This document shows, piece after piece, positions 43,917 through 53,638 of a stretch of 64,000 nucleotides of DNA. The stretch lies in the NCBI RefSeq assembly GCF_030734285.1, contig NZ_CP132294.1, positions 2,232,001 to 2,296,000 of the forward strand, given 5' to 3'. Origin of the DNA: Natronococcus sp. AD-5. GTDB taxonomy: Archaea > Halobacteriota > Halobacteria > Halobacteriales > Natrialbaceae. The notes under the pieces are model-generated. The model saw only the letters and a list, made by a program, of their open reading frames with translations. It was not told the DNA's origin and searched no databases. The translations under genes were made by a program, and so were the position numbers. Each line of letters opens with the position of its first letter. The first letter of the stretch is position 1.

Positions 43917-44888
43917 ATGGCAACAGATAATCGGAGTGCATCGGGCGCATCGACTGTTACGCGTCCGCACGTAGCCGTCGCTAACAAACTCGAGACCGTC
44001 AGCGAGGACGCGTTCGCGTACGTCCTGCTGGTACCGACGTTCCTGCTGATTACGGTCGTCGCCATCTACCCGCTGCTCGAGACGTTCCGGCTGTCGCTGT
44101 ACACGGACCAGCTCGGAAGCGTGGGCGTCGGCGATTTCGTCGGCCACGCGAACTACGTCGACGTGCTCGCCGGCGCACGGGACGTCGTACTGCTGTCGGG
44201 GTTCTGGTACGGCGTCGCGATCACGCTCGGGTTCGCGCTCGTGAGCGTGTTCTTCGAGACGCTTCTCGGGCTCGGGATGGCGCTCGTCCTCGACAAGGAG
44301 TTCCGCGGGCGGGCGTTCGTTCGCATGGCGATCCTCATCCCGTGGGCCGTTCCGGTCGTCATCCAGGGAATGATCTTCTACCTGCTGTTCGAGCCCTCGA
44401 TCGGCTTCGCGGTGCGGCCGCTCCAGGAGCTCGGGGTGATGTCCTCGACGCCGCTGACGACGACTCGAGACGCGTTCGTCCTGCTGATCACCGCCGACGT
44501 CTGGAAGACGACGGCGTTCATGGCGCTGATCATCCTCGCCGGCCTCCAGAGCATCGATCGGAGCCTCTACGAGGTCGGTCGGGTCGCGGGCGCGACGCGC
44601 TGGCAGCGGTTCGTGATGATCACGTTCCCGCTCGTCCTGCCCGCGGTCCTCGTCGCGATGCTGTTCCGGACGCTGCAAGCGATGCAGGTGTACGGTATCG
44701 TCGTGACGATGTCGGGGTGTTCGACGGTGCCGTCGCTCACCTGCATGGTCGTCGAGTCGTTCCGGGCCAATCGGTTCGCGACCTCGGCGACCATCGCGTT
44801 CCTCACGGCGGGAATCATCTCCATCATTATCGGCGTCTACCTGGTGAAGTTCGTCGACAGCCTCAGGGAGATCGGAGGTGACGTCTGA
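43917..44888 (+). CDS. Sugar ABC transporter permease 1
   Basis: A 323-residue inner-membrane permease with six helices. The EAA loop that contacts the ATPase is visible as LYEVGRVAGATRWQRFVMITFPL near residue 220. A soluble N-terminus of about 35 residues precedes helix 1. Its TGA overlaps the next ATG by four bases, so the second permease is coupled to it. It imports the ligand of the upstream binding protein. Confidence 0.93.
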   Translation: MATDNRSASGASTVTRPHVAVANKLETVSEDAFAYVLLVPTFLLITVVAIYPLLETFRLSLYTDQLGSVGVGDFVGHANYVDVLAGARDVVLLSGFWYGVAITLGFALVSVFFETLLGLGMALVLDKEFRGRAFVRMAILIPWAVPVVIQGMIFYLLFEPSIGFAVRPLQELGVMSSTPLTTTRDAFVLLITADVWKTTAFMALIILAGLQSIDRSLYEVGRVAGATRWQRFVMITFPLVLPAVLVAMLFRTLQAMQVYGIVVTMSGCSTVPSLTCMVVESFRANRFATSATIAFLTAGIISIIIGVYLVKFVDSLREIGGDV

Positions 44889-45823
44889 TGGCGGCCGAAA
44901 CCGGCCCCGTGACCCAGTCGGAGGACGATCTCAGTACGCTTCAGCGATGGGTCCAGCGCAGCATCCGCGATCCGCAGCTGGCCTACCGCGCGATGTTCTA
45001 CACGGCGATGATCTTCTTCCTCGTCTTCACGCTGTTCCCGTTCTACTGGCTGCTGGTGCTCGCGCTCACGCCGAACCGCCTCATCTTCAATATGGGGATC
45101 CTTCCCGAGGGATTCAATATCAGCGTGTTCTGGGACGTGTTTCAGCAGGTGCCGATACACCTGTACATCCTCAACAGCTTCGTCATCGCCATCACGACGA
45201 CGATCATCGTCCTGCTCGTCGCGAGCCTGGCCGGCTACGTCTTCGGGCGACTCCGGTTCCGCGGGAAGGGGCCGCTGATGTTGCTCATCCTGGTCATCTC
45301 GTTCTTCCCGCCGGCGGCGTTCATCCTGCCGCTGTTCCGCATCTTCACCGGCAACGTCGTGGTGATGGGACGGACGACTCCCGACCTGTTCAACACGGCG
45401 GGAGCGATGATAATTCCCTTCAGCGCGCTCATGCTGCCGCTGTCGATTTTCATCCTCACGACGTTCTACGCGCAGATCCCGGACGGCCTCGAGGACGCCG
45501 CCCGGGTCGAGGGGACGACCAGAATCGGGGCGCTGATCCGGGTGATCGTGCCCCTCTCGATGCCCGGGATATCGACCGCCGGCATCCTCACGTTCATCGC
45601 CGTCTACCAGGAGTTCTTCTTCTCGTTCCTGATGACCGACGGCCGGGTGGAGAACTGGGCGCCGCTGGTCTGGGGCATCCTCAACTTCCAGGGGCGGTAC
45701 TCGGATCTCTACAACTACATGGCGGCGGCGAGCATCATCGGCGTCGTCCCGGTCGCGCTGCTCGTCGTCATCGCACAGGAGAAAATCGTCAGCGGACTCA
45801 CGCAAGGAGCGCTCAAGGAGTGA
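44888..45823 (+). CDS. Sugar ABC transporter permease 2
   Basis: A 311-residue six-helix permease with the EAA loop GLEDAARVEGTTRIGALIRVIVPLSMPG near residue 200 and the typical WYWLLVLALTP-like early segment (FYWLLVLALTPNR). It pairs with permease 1 to form the channel. The ATPase gene follows five bases after the stop. Confidence 0.93.
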   Translation: MAAETGPVTQSEDDLSTLQRWVQRSIRDPQLAYRAMFYTAMIFFLVFTLFPFYWLLVLALTPNRLIFNMGILPEGFNISVFWDVFQQVPIHLYILNSFVIAITTTIIVLLVASLAGYVFGRLRFRGKGPLMLLILVISFFPPAAFILPLFRIFTGNVVVMGRTTPDLFNTAGAMIIPFSALMLPLSIFILTTFYAQIPDGLEDAARVEGTTRIGALIRVIVPLSMPGISTAGILTFIAVYQEFFFSFLMTDGRVENWAPLVWGILNFQGRYSDLYNYMAAASIIGVVPVALLVVIAQEKIVSGLTQGALKE

Positions 45824-45828
45824 TCGAC

Positions 45829-47016
45829 ATGGGTAAGGTAACACTCGAACACGTCACGAAACGCTACGAAGACGTCGTCGCGGTCGACGATATGAACCTC
45901 GAGATCGAGGACGGCGAGTTCGTCTGTCTCGTCGGCCCCTCGGGCTGCGGGAAGTCGACCACGCTCGAATCGATCGCGGGACTGACCACGCCGACGGAGG
46001 GTCGCATCGAAATCGCCGACCGGGAGGTGACGAACCTGCCGCCGAAGGACCGGGACATCGCGATGGTGTTCCAGAACATCGCGCTGTTCCCGCACATGGA
46101 CGTCTACGACAACATCAGCTTCGGCCTCCGGCTTCGCGACTACGAGCAGGAGGAGATCGACCGGGCGGTCGAGGAAGCGGCGAACATCGTCCAGCTCGAG
46201 GAGATGGAACGCCGCCAGCCGAGCGAACTCTCCGGCGGGCAGCGCCAGCGCGTCGCCATCGCCCGCGCGATCGTTCGCGATCCGGAGGTGTTCCTGATGG
46301 ACGAGCCGCTGGCGAACTTGGACGCGAAGCTGCGCGTCCACATGCGGACCGAACTCCAGCGCCTGCACAAGGAGCTGGACGTGACGACGATCTACGTCAC
46401 CCACGACCAGGCCGAGGCGATGACGATGTCCGACCGGATCGCCGTCATCGACGGCGGGGAGCTCCAGCAGATCGCGCCGCCGCTGGTCTGCTACAACGAG
46501 CCCGCCAACCGGTTCGTCGCGGGCTTCATCGGCTCGCCCTCGATGAACTTCGTCGAGGGCGAACTCGTCGGCGGCGGCCTCGAGACGCCGAACTTCACGG
46601 TCGCGGTCGATCCGAGCCGGATCGACGGCGCCTCGGTCGGCGACGCGGTCACGCTCGGCGTCCGGCCCGAGGACGTCTACCTCGCGGAGAACGAACGGTA
46701 CGTGTCGGCGCCGGGCGACCCCATCGAGGCCACGACGGACGTCCTCGAGCCGATGGGCGACGAAGTGTTCGTCTACCTGTTGTTTGAAGAGAGCGGCGGT
46801 CGGACGATGGACCAGCAGGGCTCGCGCGGGTCGGGGGAACTGCTGATGAGCGTCGATCCCGACACGGACCTCGAGGAGGAGGAGACGATCGAGGTCGTCC
46901 TCGACCACTCCAGGCTCCACCTCTTCGACGCCGAGACGGGAGCGGCGATCACCCACGGCGTCGAGGACCTCTCGGACGCACGCGTCGCCGTCGCGGACGC
47001 GGAGGGCGACAGCTAA
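45829..47016 (+). CDS. Sugar ABC transporter ATP-binding protein
   Basis: A 395-residue MalK/UgpC-type ATPase. It has Walker A GPSGCGKSTTLE, Q-loop VFQNIALFPHM, signature LSGGQRQRVAIARA, Walker B EVFLMDEPLANLD and H-loop VTHDQAEAM. A regulatory TOBE-like C-terminal domain of about 150 residues follows, with an insertion rich in Gly/Ser (GRTMDQQGSRGSGELLMS). It powers import by the two permeases. The ATG at 45829 is five bases after the permease 2 stop. Confidence 0.95.
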   Translation: MGKVTLEHVTKRYEDVVAVDDMNLEIEDGEFVCLVGPSGCGKSTTLESIAGLTTPTEGRIEIADREVTNLPPKDRDIAMVFQNIALFPHMDVYDNISFGLRLRDYEQEEIDRAVEEAANIVQLEEMERRQPSELSGGQRQRVAIARAIVRDPEVFLMDEPLANLDAKLRVHMRTELQRLHKELDVTTIYVTHDQAEAMTMSDRIAVIDGGELQQIAPPLVCYNEPANRFVAGFIGSPSMNFVEGELVGGGLETPNFTVAVDPSRIDGASVGDAVTLGVRPEDVYLAENERYVSAPGDPIEATTDVLEPMGDEVFVYLLFEESGGRTMDQQGSRGSGELLMSVDPDTDLEEEETIEVVLDHSRLHLFDAETGAAITHGVEDLSDARVAVADAEGDS

Positions 47017-47053
47017 TCGCGACCAGCCTTACACCACGCACACCCCACTACAC

Positions 47054-47257
47054 ATGGTAGAACCGATCGCAATCGCGTACGTCACCGCCGTGACCGTCCT
47101 GTTTTTCTTCTGGGTCTACGGCATCGTATCGTTCGTCCTCGACCTGAAGAACAAGATCGTCCCGGCCGCCGTCCGGTACGTGCGGGGCCGACGCAAACAG
47201 AAGGAGAAACGGGAACGCGAACGGGAGCGCGAAGAGCGCGAACGACAGCTCCACTGA
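47054..47257 (+). CDS. Small membrane protein with charged tail
   Basis: A 67-residue protein. Residues about 5-32 are hydrophobic (AIAYVTAVTVLFFFWVYGIV and on), then a Lys/Arg/Glu-rich tail (RGRRKQKEKRERERERE and on) likely to be a cytoplasmic helix or coil. It lies 37 bases after the ATPase stop on the same strand, so it may belong to the sugar operon. I do not recognise a family. Confidence 0.6.
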   Translation: MVEPIAIAYVTAVTVLFFFWVYGIVSFVLDLKNKIVPAAVRYVRGRRKQKEKREREREREERERQLH

Positions 47258-47500
47258 CGAGAACCGAGTCTCCGGCGTCGACGCCGTCTGGACGATCGGC
47301 TTCGACGACCGGGTCCAGAACGCACCCTCGTTTTGCCCCTCTCAGAATTCGTCGGCCCTCTCGGCCAGCGAACCGTTCCGAACGCAGTCGAAGGAAATTC
47401 GGAGCGACGGGAAAAGCGGGGCGAGCAGCCGCGCAGTCACCGGAATTCGACGAACGGTGACACCCGGATTTATGACCCTCGCGGCCGTCGTTCCGGCCGT

Positions 47501-48469
47501 ATGGATATCGGTGTTCACACCCCACCGCTGGCAGACGAATCGCTCGAGGGCGCGCTCGCGTACCTCTCCGATCTCGGCGTCGACGCGATCGAACCCGGCG
47601 TCGGCGGCTTCCCCGGCGACGACCACCTCGTCCGAGCGGAGTACTTAGACGACGAGGACGCCCAGGTCGAACTCGAGGAGCTGCTCGGGGAGTTCGACAT
47701 GCGGATCAGCGCGCTCGCGACGCACAATAATCCGCTCCACCCCGACGAAGCGCAGGCCGAGGAGGCCGACACCGAGCTCCGGGAGGCGATCCAGCTCGCC
47801 GACCAACTGGACGTGAACACGGTGACCTGCTTCTCCGGGCTCCCGGCCGGCGGCCCCGACGACGAGGTGCCCAACTGGATCACGGCCCCCTGGCCGACCG
47901 AACACGCCGACGCCCACGAGTACCAGTGGGAGGTCGCCGTCGAGTACTGGTCCGACCTCGCGGGGTTCGCGGACGACCGCGGCGTCGACCTCGCGGTCGA
48001 GATGCACCCGAACATGCTGGTCTACGAGCCCCACGGGATGGCCCGCCTGCGCGAGGAGACGAACGACCGCGTCGGCGCGAACTTCGACCCCTCGCACCTC
48101 TACTGGCAGAACATCTCGATCACCGACGCGGTCCGCTACCTCGGCGAGCGCGACGCGATCCACCACTTCCACGCCAAGGACACGAAGATCTACGAGGAGC
48201 AGGCCCGCGAGAAGGGCGTCCTCGATACGACCGCCTACGACGACGAGCCGAACCGCTCGTGGCTGTTCCGCTCGGTCGGGTACGGCCACGGCGAGGCCCA
48301 CTGGAAGGACATCGTCTCGGCGCTGCGGATGGTCGACTACGACGGCGCGCTCTCGATCGAGCACGAGGACTCGCTGACGAGTTCCCGCGAGGGGCTCGAG
48401 AAGGCGATCGAACTCCTCCAGCGGGCGGTCTTCCGGGAACAGCCCGGGGAGGCGTACTGGGCCGAATAA
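47501..48469 (+). CDS. Sugar phosphate isomerase/epimerase (xylose isomerase-like TIM barrel)
   Basis: A 322-residue TIM-barrel enzyme of the AP endonuclease 2/xylose isomerase-like fold. It has the early MDIGVHTPPL, AIEPGVGGFPGD, ALATHNNPLHPD, and the metal ligands Glu/Asp/His in AVEMHPNMLVY, GANFDPSHLYWQ, HHFHAKDTKIYE and LSIEHEDSL. It is likely an isomerase, epimerase or IolE/IolI-like dehydratase with a divalent metal. It follows the ABC cluster. Confidence 0.88.
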   Translation: MDIGVHTPPLADESLEGALAYLSDLGVDAIEPGVGGFPGDDHLVRAEYLDDEDAQVELEELLGEFDMRISALATHNNPLHPDEAQAEEADTELREAIQLADQLDVNTVTCFSGLPAGGPDDEVPNWITAPWPTEHADAHEYQWEVAVEYWSDLAGFADDRGVDLAVEMHPNMLVYEPHGMARLREETNDRVGANFDPSHLYWQNISITDAVRYLGERDAIHHFHAKDTKIYEEQAREKGVLDTTAYDDEPNRSWLFRSVGYGHGEAHWKDIVSALRMVDYDGALSIEHEDSLTSSREGLEKAIELLQRAVFREQPGEAYWAE

Positions 48470-48572
48470 CGCGCGCCAGCCGCACACCCGGAACGCCGGG
48501 CTGACCCGCCGTCAATCCGGCGAGATCCTCGAGACGGAAACTTCTAACTACATCTCTCGTGAACCTTCGGTC

Positions 48573-49694
48573 ATGACGCTCGAAGTCGGCGTACTCGGCT
48601 ATCGATTCATGGGGAAAGCCCACGCGAACGCACTGGCGCGGCTGCCGATGTTCTTCCCGGACGCCCCGGACGTCGAGCGCAGCGTCCTCGTCGGTCGCGA
48701 CGAGGAGGCGCTCGGCGAGGCGGCCGACCGGCTCGGCTTCGCGGAGATCGCGACTGACTGGCGCGACGTCGTCGACGACGTCGACGTCTTCTACAACCTC
48801 GGTCCGAACCACGTCCACGCCGAACCCTCGATCGGCGCGCTCGAGGCCGGCACGCCCGTCTTCTGTGAGAAACCCCTCGCGCCGACCCTCGAGGAAGCCG
48901 AAGAGATGGCCGACGCGGCCCGCGAGTCCGGCGTCCCCCACGGCTGCGCGTTCAACTACCGGTTCGTCCCGGCGATCCGGTACGCGAAGCGCCTGCTCGA
49001 GGACGGCGAACTCGGCGAGATCCGCCACGTCCGCGGGCGTTACCTCCAGGACTGGCTGGTCGATCCCGAGGCGCCGTGGGCCTGGCGGCTCGACGAGGAC
49101 ATGGCCGGATCGGGCGTGCTGGGCGACCTGGGCGCGCACACGGTCGATCTCGTGCGCTTCCTGGTCGGCGACGACGACCTCGCGGGCGACGTCGAGCGCC
49201 TCAGCGGCCACCTCCGGACGTTCGTCGACGAGCGTCCCGTCGAGGGGGGCGACGAGACTCGACCCGTAACCGTCGACGACGCCTACTCGGCTCAACTCGA
49301 GTTCGAAAACGGTGCGATGGGGACGCTCGAGGCCTCCCGCTTCGCAACGGGACACAAGAACGACCACACGATCGAGATCCACGGCTCCGACGGGAGCCTG
49401 CGGTTCTCGCTCGAGCGCCTGAACGAGCTCGAACTGCTCCGGAAGGACGAGAATCGCGGCTACGAGACGATCCTCGTCACCGACGAAGACGATCCGTACG
49501 TCGACCACTGGTGGCCGCCGGGCCACGTGATCGGCTGGGAGCACACCTTCGTCCACGAGAACTACGAGTTCCTCTCCGCGGTCGACGAGGGCGGCGCGTT
49601 CGCCCCGAGCTTCGAGGACGGACTGGCCGCCCAGCGCGTGCTCGCGGCGATCGAAGACAGCGACGAGCGCGGCGAGTGGATCGCGCTCGAGTGA
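48573..49694 (+). CDS. Gfo/Idh/MocA family oxidoreductase
   Basis: A 373-residue NAD(P)-dependent dehydrogenase of the Gfo/Idh/MocA family, which oxidises sugars, inositols or their amino or acid derivatives. It has the Rossmann start VLGYRFMGKAHANAL, the EKP motif (FCEKPLAPTLEEAEE), NYRFVPAIRYAK, and GDLGAHTVDLVRFLVGDDD with the catalytic His. It belongs with the TIM-barrel enzyme and the next gene in one cluster. Confidence 0.92.
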   Translation: MTLEVGVLGYRFMGKAHANALARLPMFFPDAPDVERSVLVGRDEEALGEAADRLGFAEIATDWRDVVDDVDVFYNLGPNHVHAEPSIGALEAGTPVFCEKPLAPTLEEAEEMADAARESGVPHGCAFNYRFVPAIRYAKRLLEDGELGEIRHVRGRYLQDWLVDPEAPWAWRLDEDMAGSGVLGDLGAHTVDLVRFLVGDDDLAGDVERLSGHLRTFVDERPVEGGDETRPVTVDDAYSAQLEFENGAMGTLEASRFATGHKNDHTIEIHGSDGSLRFSLERLNELELLRKDENRGYETILVTDEDDPYVDHWWPPGHVIGWEHTFVHENYEFLSAVDEGGAFAPSFEDGLAAQRVLAAIEDSDERGEWIALE

Positions 49695-49788
49695 TTTCGG
49701 CTCGGTTTCCACCCCTCGCTTTCGATCGCGAGCGCCGTCGCGGACGATACTACTATCGGCGAGATCCGCGAACGAACCGACCGGACTG

Positions 49789-50760
49789 ATGACGGACACC
49801 ATTCTCGTTACCGATTTCGACTTCCCGGGTCTCGACGTCGAGCGCCGCGTCGTCGGCGGACGGGACGCGGAGATCGTCGACGCGCAGGCGGAAACGGCCG
49901 CCGAGGTTATCGAGGCCGCCCGCGAGGCCGACGCCGACGCGTTACTCGTCCAGTACGCACCCATCGACGAGCGGGTGCTCGACGAACTCGACGTCCGGGC
50001 CGTCGGCCGGTACGGAATCGGCGTCGACACGGTCGACCTCGAGGCCGCCACCGACAACGGCGTCGTCGTGGTCAACGTTCCCTCCTACTGCGAGGACGAG
50101 GTCGCGACGCACGCGATCGCGCTGCTGTTCGCCTGCGTTCGGAAGACGGCGCTGTACGATCGGGCGATCGACGACGGCACCTGGGACTGGACGATCGGCG
50201 CGCCGATCCACCGACTGCCGGGAAAGACGCTCGGCTTCGCCGCGTTCGGAAAGATCCCGCGGCGGATCGCCGACCGGCTCGCGGGCTTCGAGTTCGAACT
50301 CGTCGCGTACGATCCCTACCAGTCCGCGTCCGATCTCGCCGAGTACGGCGTCGAGAAGGTCTCGTTCGACGGCCTGCTCGAGCGAGCGGATATCGTCTCG
50401 ACCCACGCGCCGCTGACCGAGGAGACCCGGGAGCTGTTCGACGCCGAGGCGTTCGCGGCGATGAACGACGACGCGATCCTGCTCAACACCGCTCGAGGCG
50501 AAGTCGTCGACGTCGACGCGCTGGCGGCGGCGCTCGAGGAGGACGAACTCGCTGCTGCGGGCCTGGACGTGCTGCCGAACGAACCGCCGGAGGACTCGCC
50601 GCTGGTCGGTCGCGACGACGTCGTCCTCACCCCGCACGTCGCGTGGTACTCCGAAGAATCGTACGTCGACCTCCGCGAAACCGTAACTCGAGACGTCCTG
50701 TCCGTACTGAACGGCGAGCGACCCGAGAACCCGGTCAACGAGGACGTCCTCCCGGACTGA
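49789..50760 (+). CDS. D-2-hydroxyacid dehydrogenase (CtBP-like)
   Basis: A 323-residue NAD-dependent dehydrogenase of the D-isomer 2-hydroxyacid family. It has GRYGIGVDTVDLEAAT, the nucleotide site GFAAFGKIPRR, the catalytic Arg in LLNTARGEVVDV, Glu in LPNEPPEDS and His in LTPHVAWYSEES. The nucleotide motif departs from the usual GxxGxGxxG: the fourth Gly is Ala and the ninth is Pro. It probably reduces or oxidises an acid such as a sugar-derived keto acid. It shares strand with the two genes before it. Confidence 0.88.
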   Translation: MTDTILVTDFDFPGLDVERRVVGGRDAEIVDAQAETAAEVIEAAREADADALLVQYAPIDERVLDELDVRAVGRYGIGVDTVDLEAATDNGVVVVNVPSYCEDEVATHAIALLFACVRKTALYDRAIDDGTWDWTIGAPIHRLPGKTLGFAAFGKIPRRIADRLAGFEFELVAYDPYQSASDLAEYGVEKVSFDGLLERADIVSTHAPLTEETRELFDAEAFAAMNDDAILLNTARGEVVDVDALAAALEEDELAAAGLDVLPNEPPEDSPLVGRDDVVLTPHVAWYSEESYVDLRETVTRDVLSVLNGERPENPVNEDVLPD

Positions 50761-50799
50761 GTTCTCGGCACACTCCCCGCGAGGCAGACGCCGACTCGC

Positions 50800-51048
50800 T
50801 TACTTCGACTCGATCTTCGTGATCGTGTGGATTTCGTCGTAGCGGACGCTTCCCTCGGTCGGCGGTTTTTCGTCGAGTTCGAGGTAGCCGGGCTCGACGC
50901 TCGTCACCGTACCCTTGACGTCGAACGCGTCCTCCTCGGTCCGTTTCTCGTTGCGGATCTCGACGACGTCGCCGATCTCGACGTGCTCCCGGACGAGTTC
51001 CGACGCGCGTTCCTCGCCGGCGTCCGGCGGAATGGTGAGCTGTGACAT
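50800..51048 (-). CDS. Small uncharacterised haloarchaeal protein
   Basis: An 82-residue acidic protein, all predicted strands: HVEIGDVVEIRNEKRTEEDAF, VKGTVTSVEPGYLELDEKP and the end SVRYDEIHTITKI. This looks like a small SH3- or KOW-like beta barrel, possibly nucleic-acid or protein binding. I do not know a family name. The start MSQLTIPPDAGEE at 51048 is preferred; the divergent HD gene starts at 51170. Confidence 0.65.
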   Translation of the reverse strand: MSQLTIPPDAGEERASELVREHVEIGDVVEIRNEKRTEEDAFDVKGTVTSVEPGYLELDEKPPTEGSVRYDEIHTITKIESK

Positions 51049-51169
51049 CGTACGTACCGTAGACGGTATCCACGGCCAAAGTCTTGCTGTCGTCATATCC
51101 AACGCGAACGCCGGCTCGAGGGGGTCAGCTGTACGACGGTTTTTGTATCGACCCGCCAAACTACCGGCA

Positions 51170-52402
51170 ATGAAGATCATCAAAGACAGCGTCCACGATC
51201 ACATTCAGATCGACGGCGTTGCCCGAGCGCTGATCGACGCGCCGGAAGTACAGCGGCTTCGCCGAATCAAACAACTCGGCACGGTCTCGCTGGTCTACCC
51301 CTCTGCGAACCACACCCGGTTCGAGCACAGTCTCGGCGTGTACCACCTCGCGTGCGAGGCGCTCGAGCAACTCGGCGTCGAGGGCCGGCGGGCCGAACGC
51401 GTTCACGCGGCGGCGATCCTCCACGACGTCGGTCACGGACCCTTCAGTCACAACCTCGAGTCGCTAACCCACCGGCGGACGGGTCGATATCACGACGACG
51501 TCCACGACCTGTTGGAGAACGGTACGGTCGGCGAGGTGCTGCGCGACCGCGACCTCGATCCCGAAACGGTCGCGGACCTGGTCGCCGGCGAGGGCCGGTT
51601 CGGCCAGCTGGTATCGGGCGAACTCGACGTCGACCGAATGGACTACCTGGTGCGGGACGCCCACCACACGGGAGTTCCCTACGGCACGATCGACCACGGT
51701 CGGCTGGTGCGGGAACTCACGTTCACCGACGGCGAACTCGTCCTCGGCGAGGGGAACGTCCAGACCGCGGAGAGCCTGCTCGTCGCGCGGGCGCTGATGA
51801 ACCCGACGGTCTACAGCCACAGCGTCGCCCGGATCAGCAAGGCCATGCTCCGTCGCGCGGCCGAACGGCTGCTCGAGTCGCCCGAGGCCGGCGTCGACGC
51901 GGAAACCCTCCAGCGGATGGACGACTACGACCTGATCGTGGCGCTGCGCTCGTGCGAGGCGACGAGCGCGTTCTCCCGGCGGCTGGACCAGCGCGACCTC
52001 TTCAAGCGCGCCGTGTGGGCGGAGATCGACGACGTCCCGGGCGGGATCATCGAGGCCGACCACGAGACGATCCGAGAGTTCGAGGGCGAGATCGCCGACA
52101 GGGCCGAGGTCGATCCGGCGCACGTCATCGTCGACGCCCCGGGCCGTCCCTCGATGACGGAATCGACGAGCCGCGTGATGGTCAACGGCGAGGTTCGACG
52201 GCTCGGCCAGCAGTCGCCGCTCGTCGAGGCCCTGCGAGCCGCCCAGTACTCCCAGTGGCGACTGGGCGTCTACTCCCCGGCCGAACTCCGCGAGCGGGTC
52301 GGCCGGGCCGCCGTCGACGTGCTCGGGCTCGACATCGACGGCGCGCTGGTCACGGAGGTTCGCGACGGGCTGGACGCGACGCTGGACCAGTTCGTCGACT
52401 GA
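51170..52402 (+). CDS. HD-domain phosphohydrolase (dNTPase/SAMHD1-like)
   Basis: A 410-residue HD superfamily enzyme. It starts with KIIKDSVHDHIQIDG and has RLRRIKQLGTVSLVYPSANHTRFEHSLGVYHLA, with the metal His in RFEHS, and then ILHDVGHGPFSHNLE with HD and another His; a later Asp sits in LDVDRMDYLVRDA. Such proteins hydrolyse dNTPs or related nucleotides. A C-terminal helical domain of about 150 residues follows. The substrate is unproven. Confidence 0.9.
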   Translation: MKIIKDSVHDHIQIDGVARALIDAPEVQRLRRIKQLGTVSLVYPSANHTRFEHSLGVYHLACEALEQLGVEGRRAERVHAAAILHDVGHGPFSHNLESLTHRRTGRYHDDVHDLLENGTVGEVLRDRDLDPETVADLVAGEGRFGQLVSGELDVDRMDYLVRDAHHTGVPYGTIDHGRLVRELTFTDGELVLGEGNVQTAESLLVARALMNPTVYSHSVARISKAMLRRAAERLLESPEAGVDAETLQRMDDYDLIVALRSCEATSAFSRRLDQRDLFKRAVWAEIDDVPGGIIEADHETIREFEGEIADRAEVDPAHVIVDAPGRPSMTESTSRVMVNGEVRRLGQQSPLVEALRAAQYSQWRLGVYSPAELRERVGRAAVDVLGLDIDGALVTEVRDGLDATLDQFVD

Positions 52403-52453
52403 CCGCTCGTCCGAACGCGAACCGTTGAAGGTCCGGCTCGCGAAGGGACGAGT

Positions 52454-53476
52454 ATGGAACGAACGGGGACGATTCTCCGCGGGCGGCAGCTCGAGCCCGT
52501 CGAGGGACGGATCGTGATCGACGAGACCGGACGGATCGAAGCTATCGAAGAGGAGTCGGTCGAGAGTTCGGACGTCGTTCTGCCGGCGTTCGTCAACGCC
52601 CACACGCACGTCGGCGACTCGATCGCGAAGGAGGCCGGCGGCGGCCTCTCGCTCGAGGAGCTTGTCGCCCCGCCGGACGGACTGAAGCACCGACTCCTGC
52701 GCGAAGCCTCGCGCGAGGAGCTCGTGAGCGCGATGCACCGCTCCCTCCAGTTCATGCAGCGAGGGGGGGCCGCCGCCTGCCTCGACTTCCGCGAGGGCGA
52801 CGTCGAGGGCGTTCGCACCCTCGAGGCGGCGGCCGACGGGCTCGAGATCGACGCGCTGTCGTTCGCTCGCGGATCGGTCGACGCGATGGAAGCCGGCGAC
52901 GGCTTCGGCGCCAGCGGCGCCAACGACGCCGACTTCGACAGGGAGCGAACCGCGACGCGGAAGGCCGGAAAGCCGTTCGGCATCCACGCCGGCGAGGCCG
53001 ATCCGAGCGACCTCAACGGGGCGCTCGACCTCGAGCCCGACTTTCTCGTCCACGTCGTCCACCCCAAGCCGATTCACCTCGATCGGATCGCGGACAGCGA
53101 GGTTCCGATCGTGGTCTGTCCGCGCTCGAACCTCGTGACGGGCGTCGGCTTCCCGCCCGTTTCCGAACTGGCCGAGCGGACGACGCTCGCGCTGGGAACG
53201 GACAACGTGATGCTCAACTCGCCGTCGATGTTCCGGGAGATGGAATTCCTCGCGAAGTGTTCCGATCTCCCGGCGGAGACGATCCTCCGGATGGCGACGA
53301 TCAACGGCGCCGAAATAGCCGGCCTCGAGTACGGCTCGCTCGAGCCGGGACGACCCGCCCGGCTCCTGGTGCTGGACGGCGACTCGGACAACCTCGCCGG
53401 CGCACGGGATCCCGTGCGAGCCGTCGTTCGACGGGCCGGCGTCGACGACGTTCGCGACGTCATACTCGATCCCTGA
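52454..53476 (+). CDS. Amidohydrolase family enzyme
   Basis: A 340-residue metal-dependent TIM-barrel amidohydrolase. The HxH motif is VNAHTHVGDS (about residue 52), then His in GIHAGEADPSD and HVVHPKPIHLD, and Asp in LGTDNVMLNSPSMFREMEF. An N-terminal and C-terminal composite beta domain brackets the barrel (ending GRPARLLVLDGDSDN). The residues suit a deaminase or hydrolase of the TRZ/ATZ and cytosine deaminase kind. It is 52 bases after the HD gene. Confidence 0.9.
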   Translation: MERTGTILRGRQLEPVEGRIVIDETGRIEAIEEESVESSDVVLPAFVNAHTHVGDSIAKEAGGGLSLEELVAPPDGLKHRLLREASREELVSAMHRSLQFMQRGGAAACLDFREGDVEGVRTLEAAADGLEIDALSFARGSVDAMEAGDGFGASGANDADFDRERTATRKAGKPFGIHAGEADPSDLNGALDLEPDFLVHVVHPKPIHLDRIADSEVPIVVCPRSNLVTGVGFPPVSELAERTTLALGTDNVMLNSPSMFREMEFLAKCSDLPAETILRMATINGAEIAGLEYGSLEPGRPARLLVLDGDSDNLAGARDPVRAVVRRAGVDDVRDVILDP

Positions 53477-53638
53477 CGTTCGCGGCGGAACGGTTTCGGT
53501 CGAGCGTCGACAAAAGCGCCGGGGAGACCGCACCGTCAGTCTCCGCGAACATAGAAACTGAGTGAAATAGATTAGCCACCGTCTAAACCGCCGATTATCA
53601 CCTTCGTAGTAATCTGGGGTCTCGAGAACGGTACGGGT

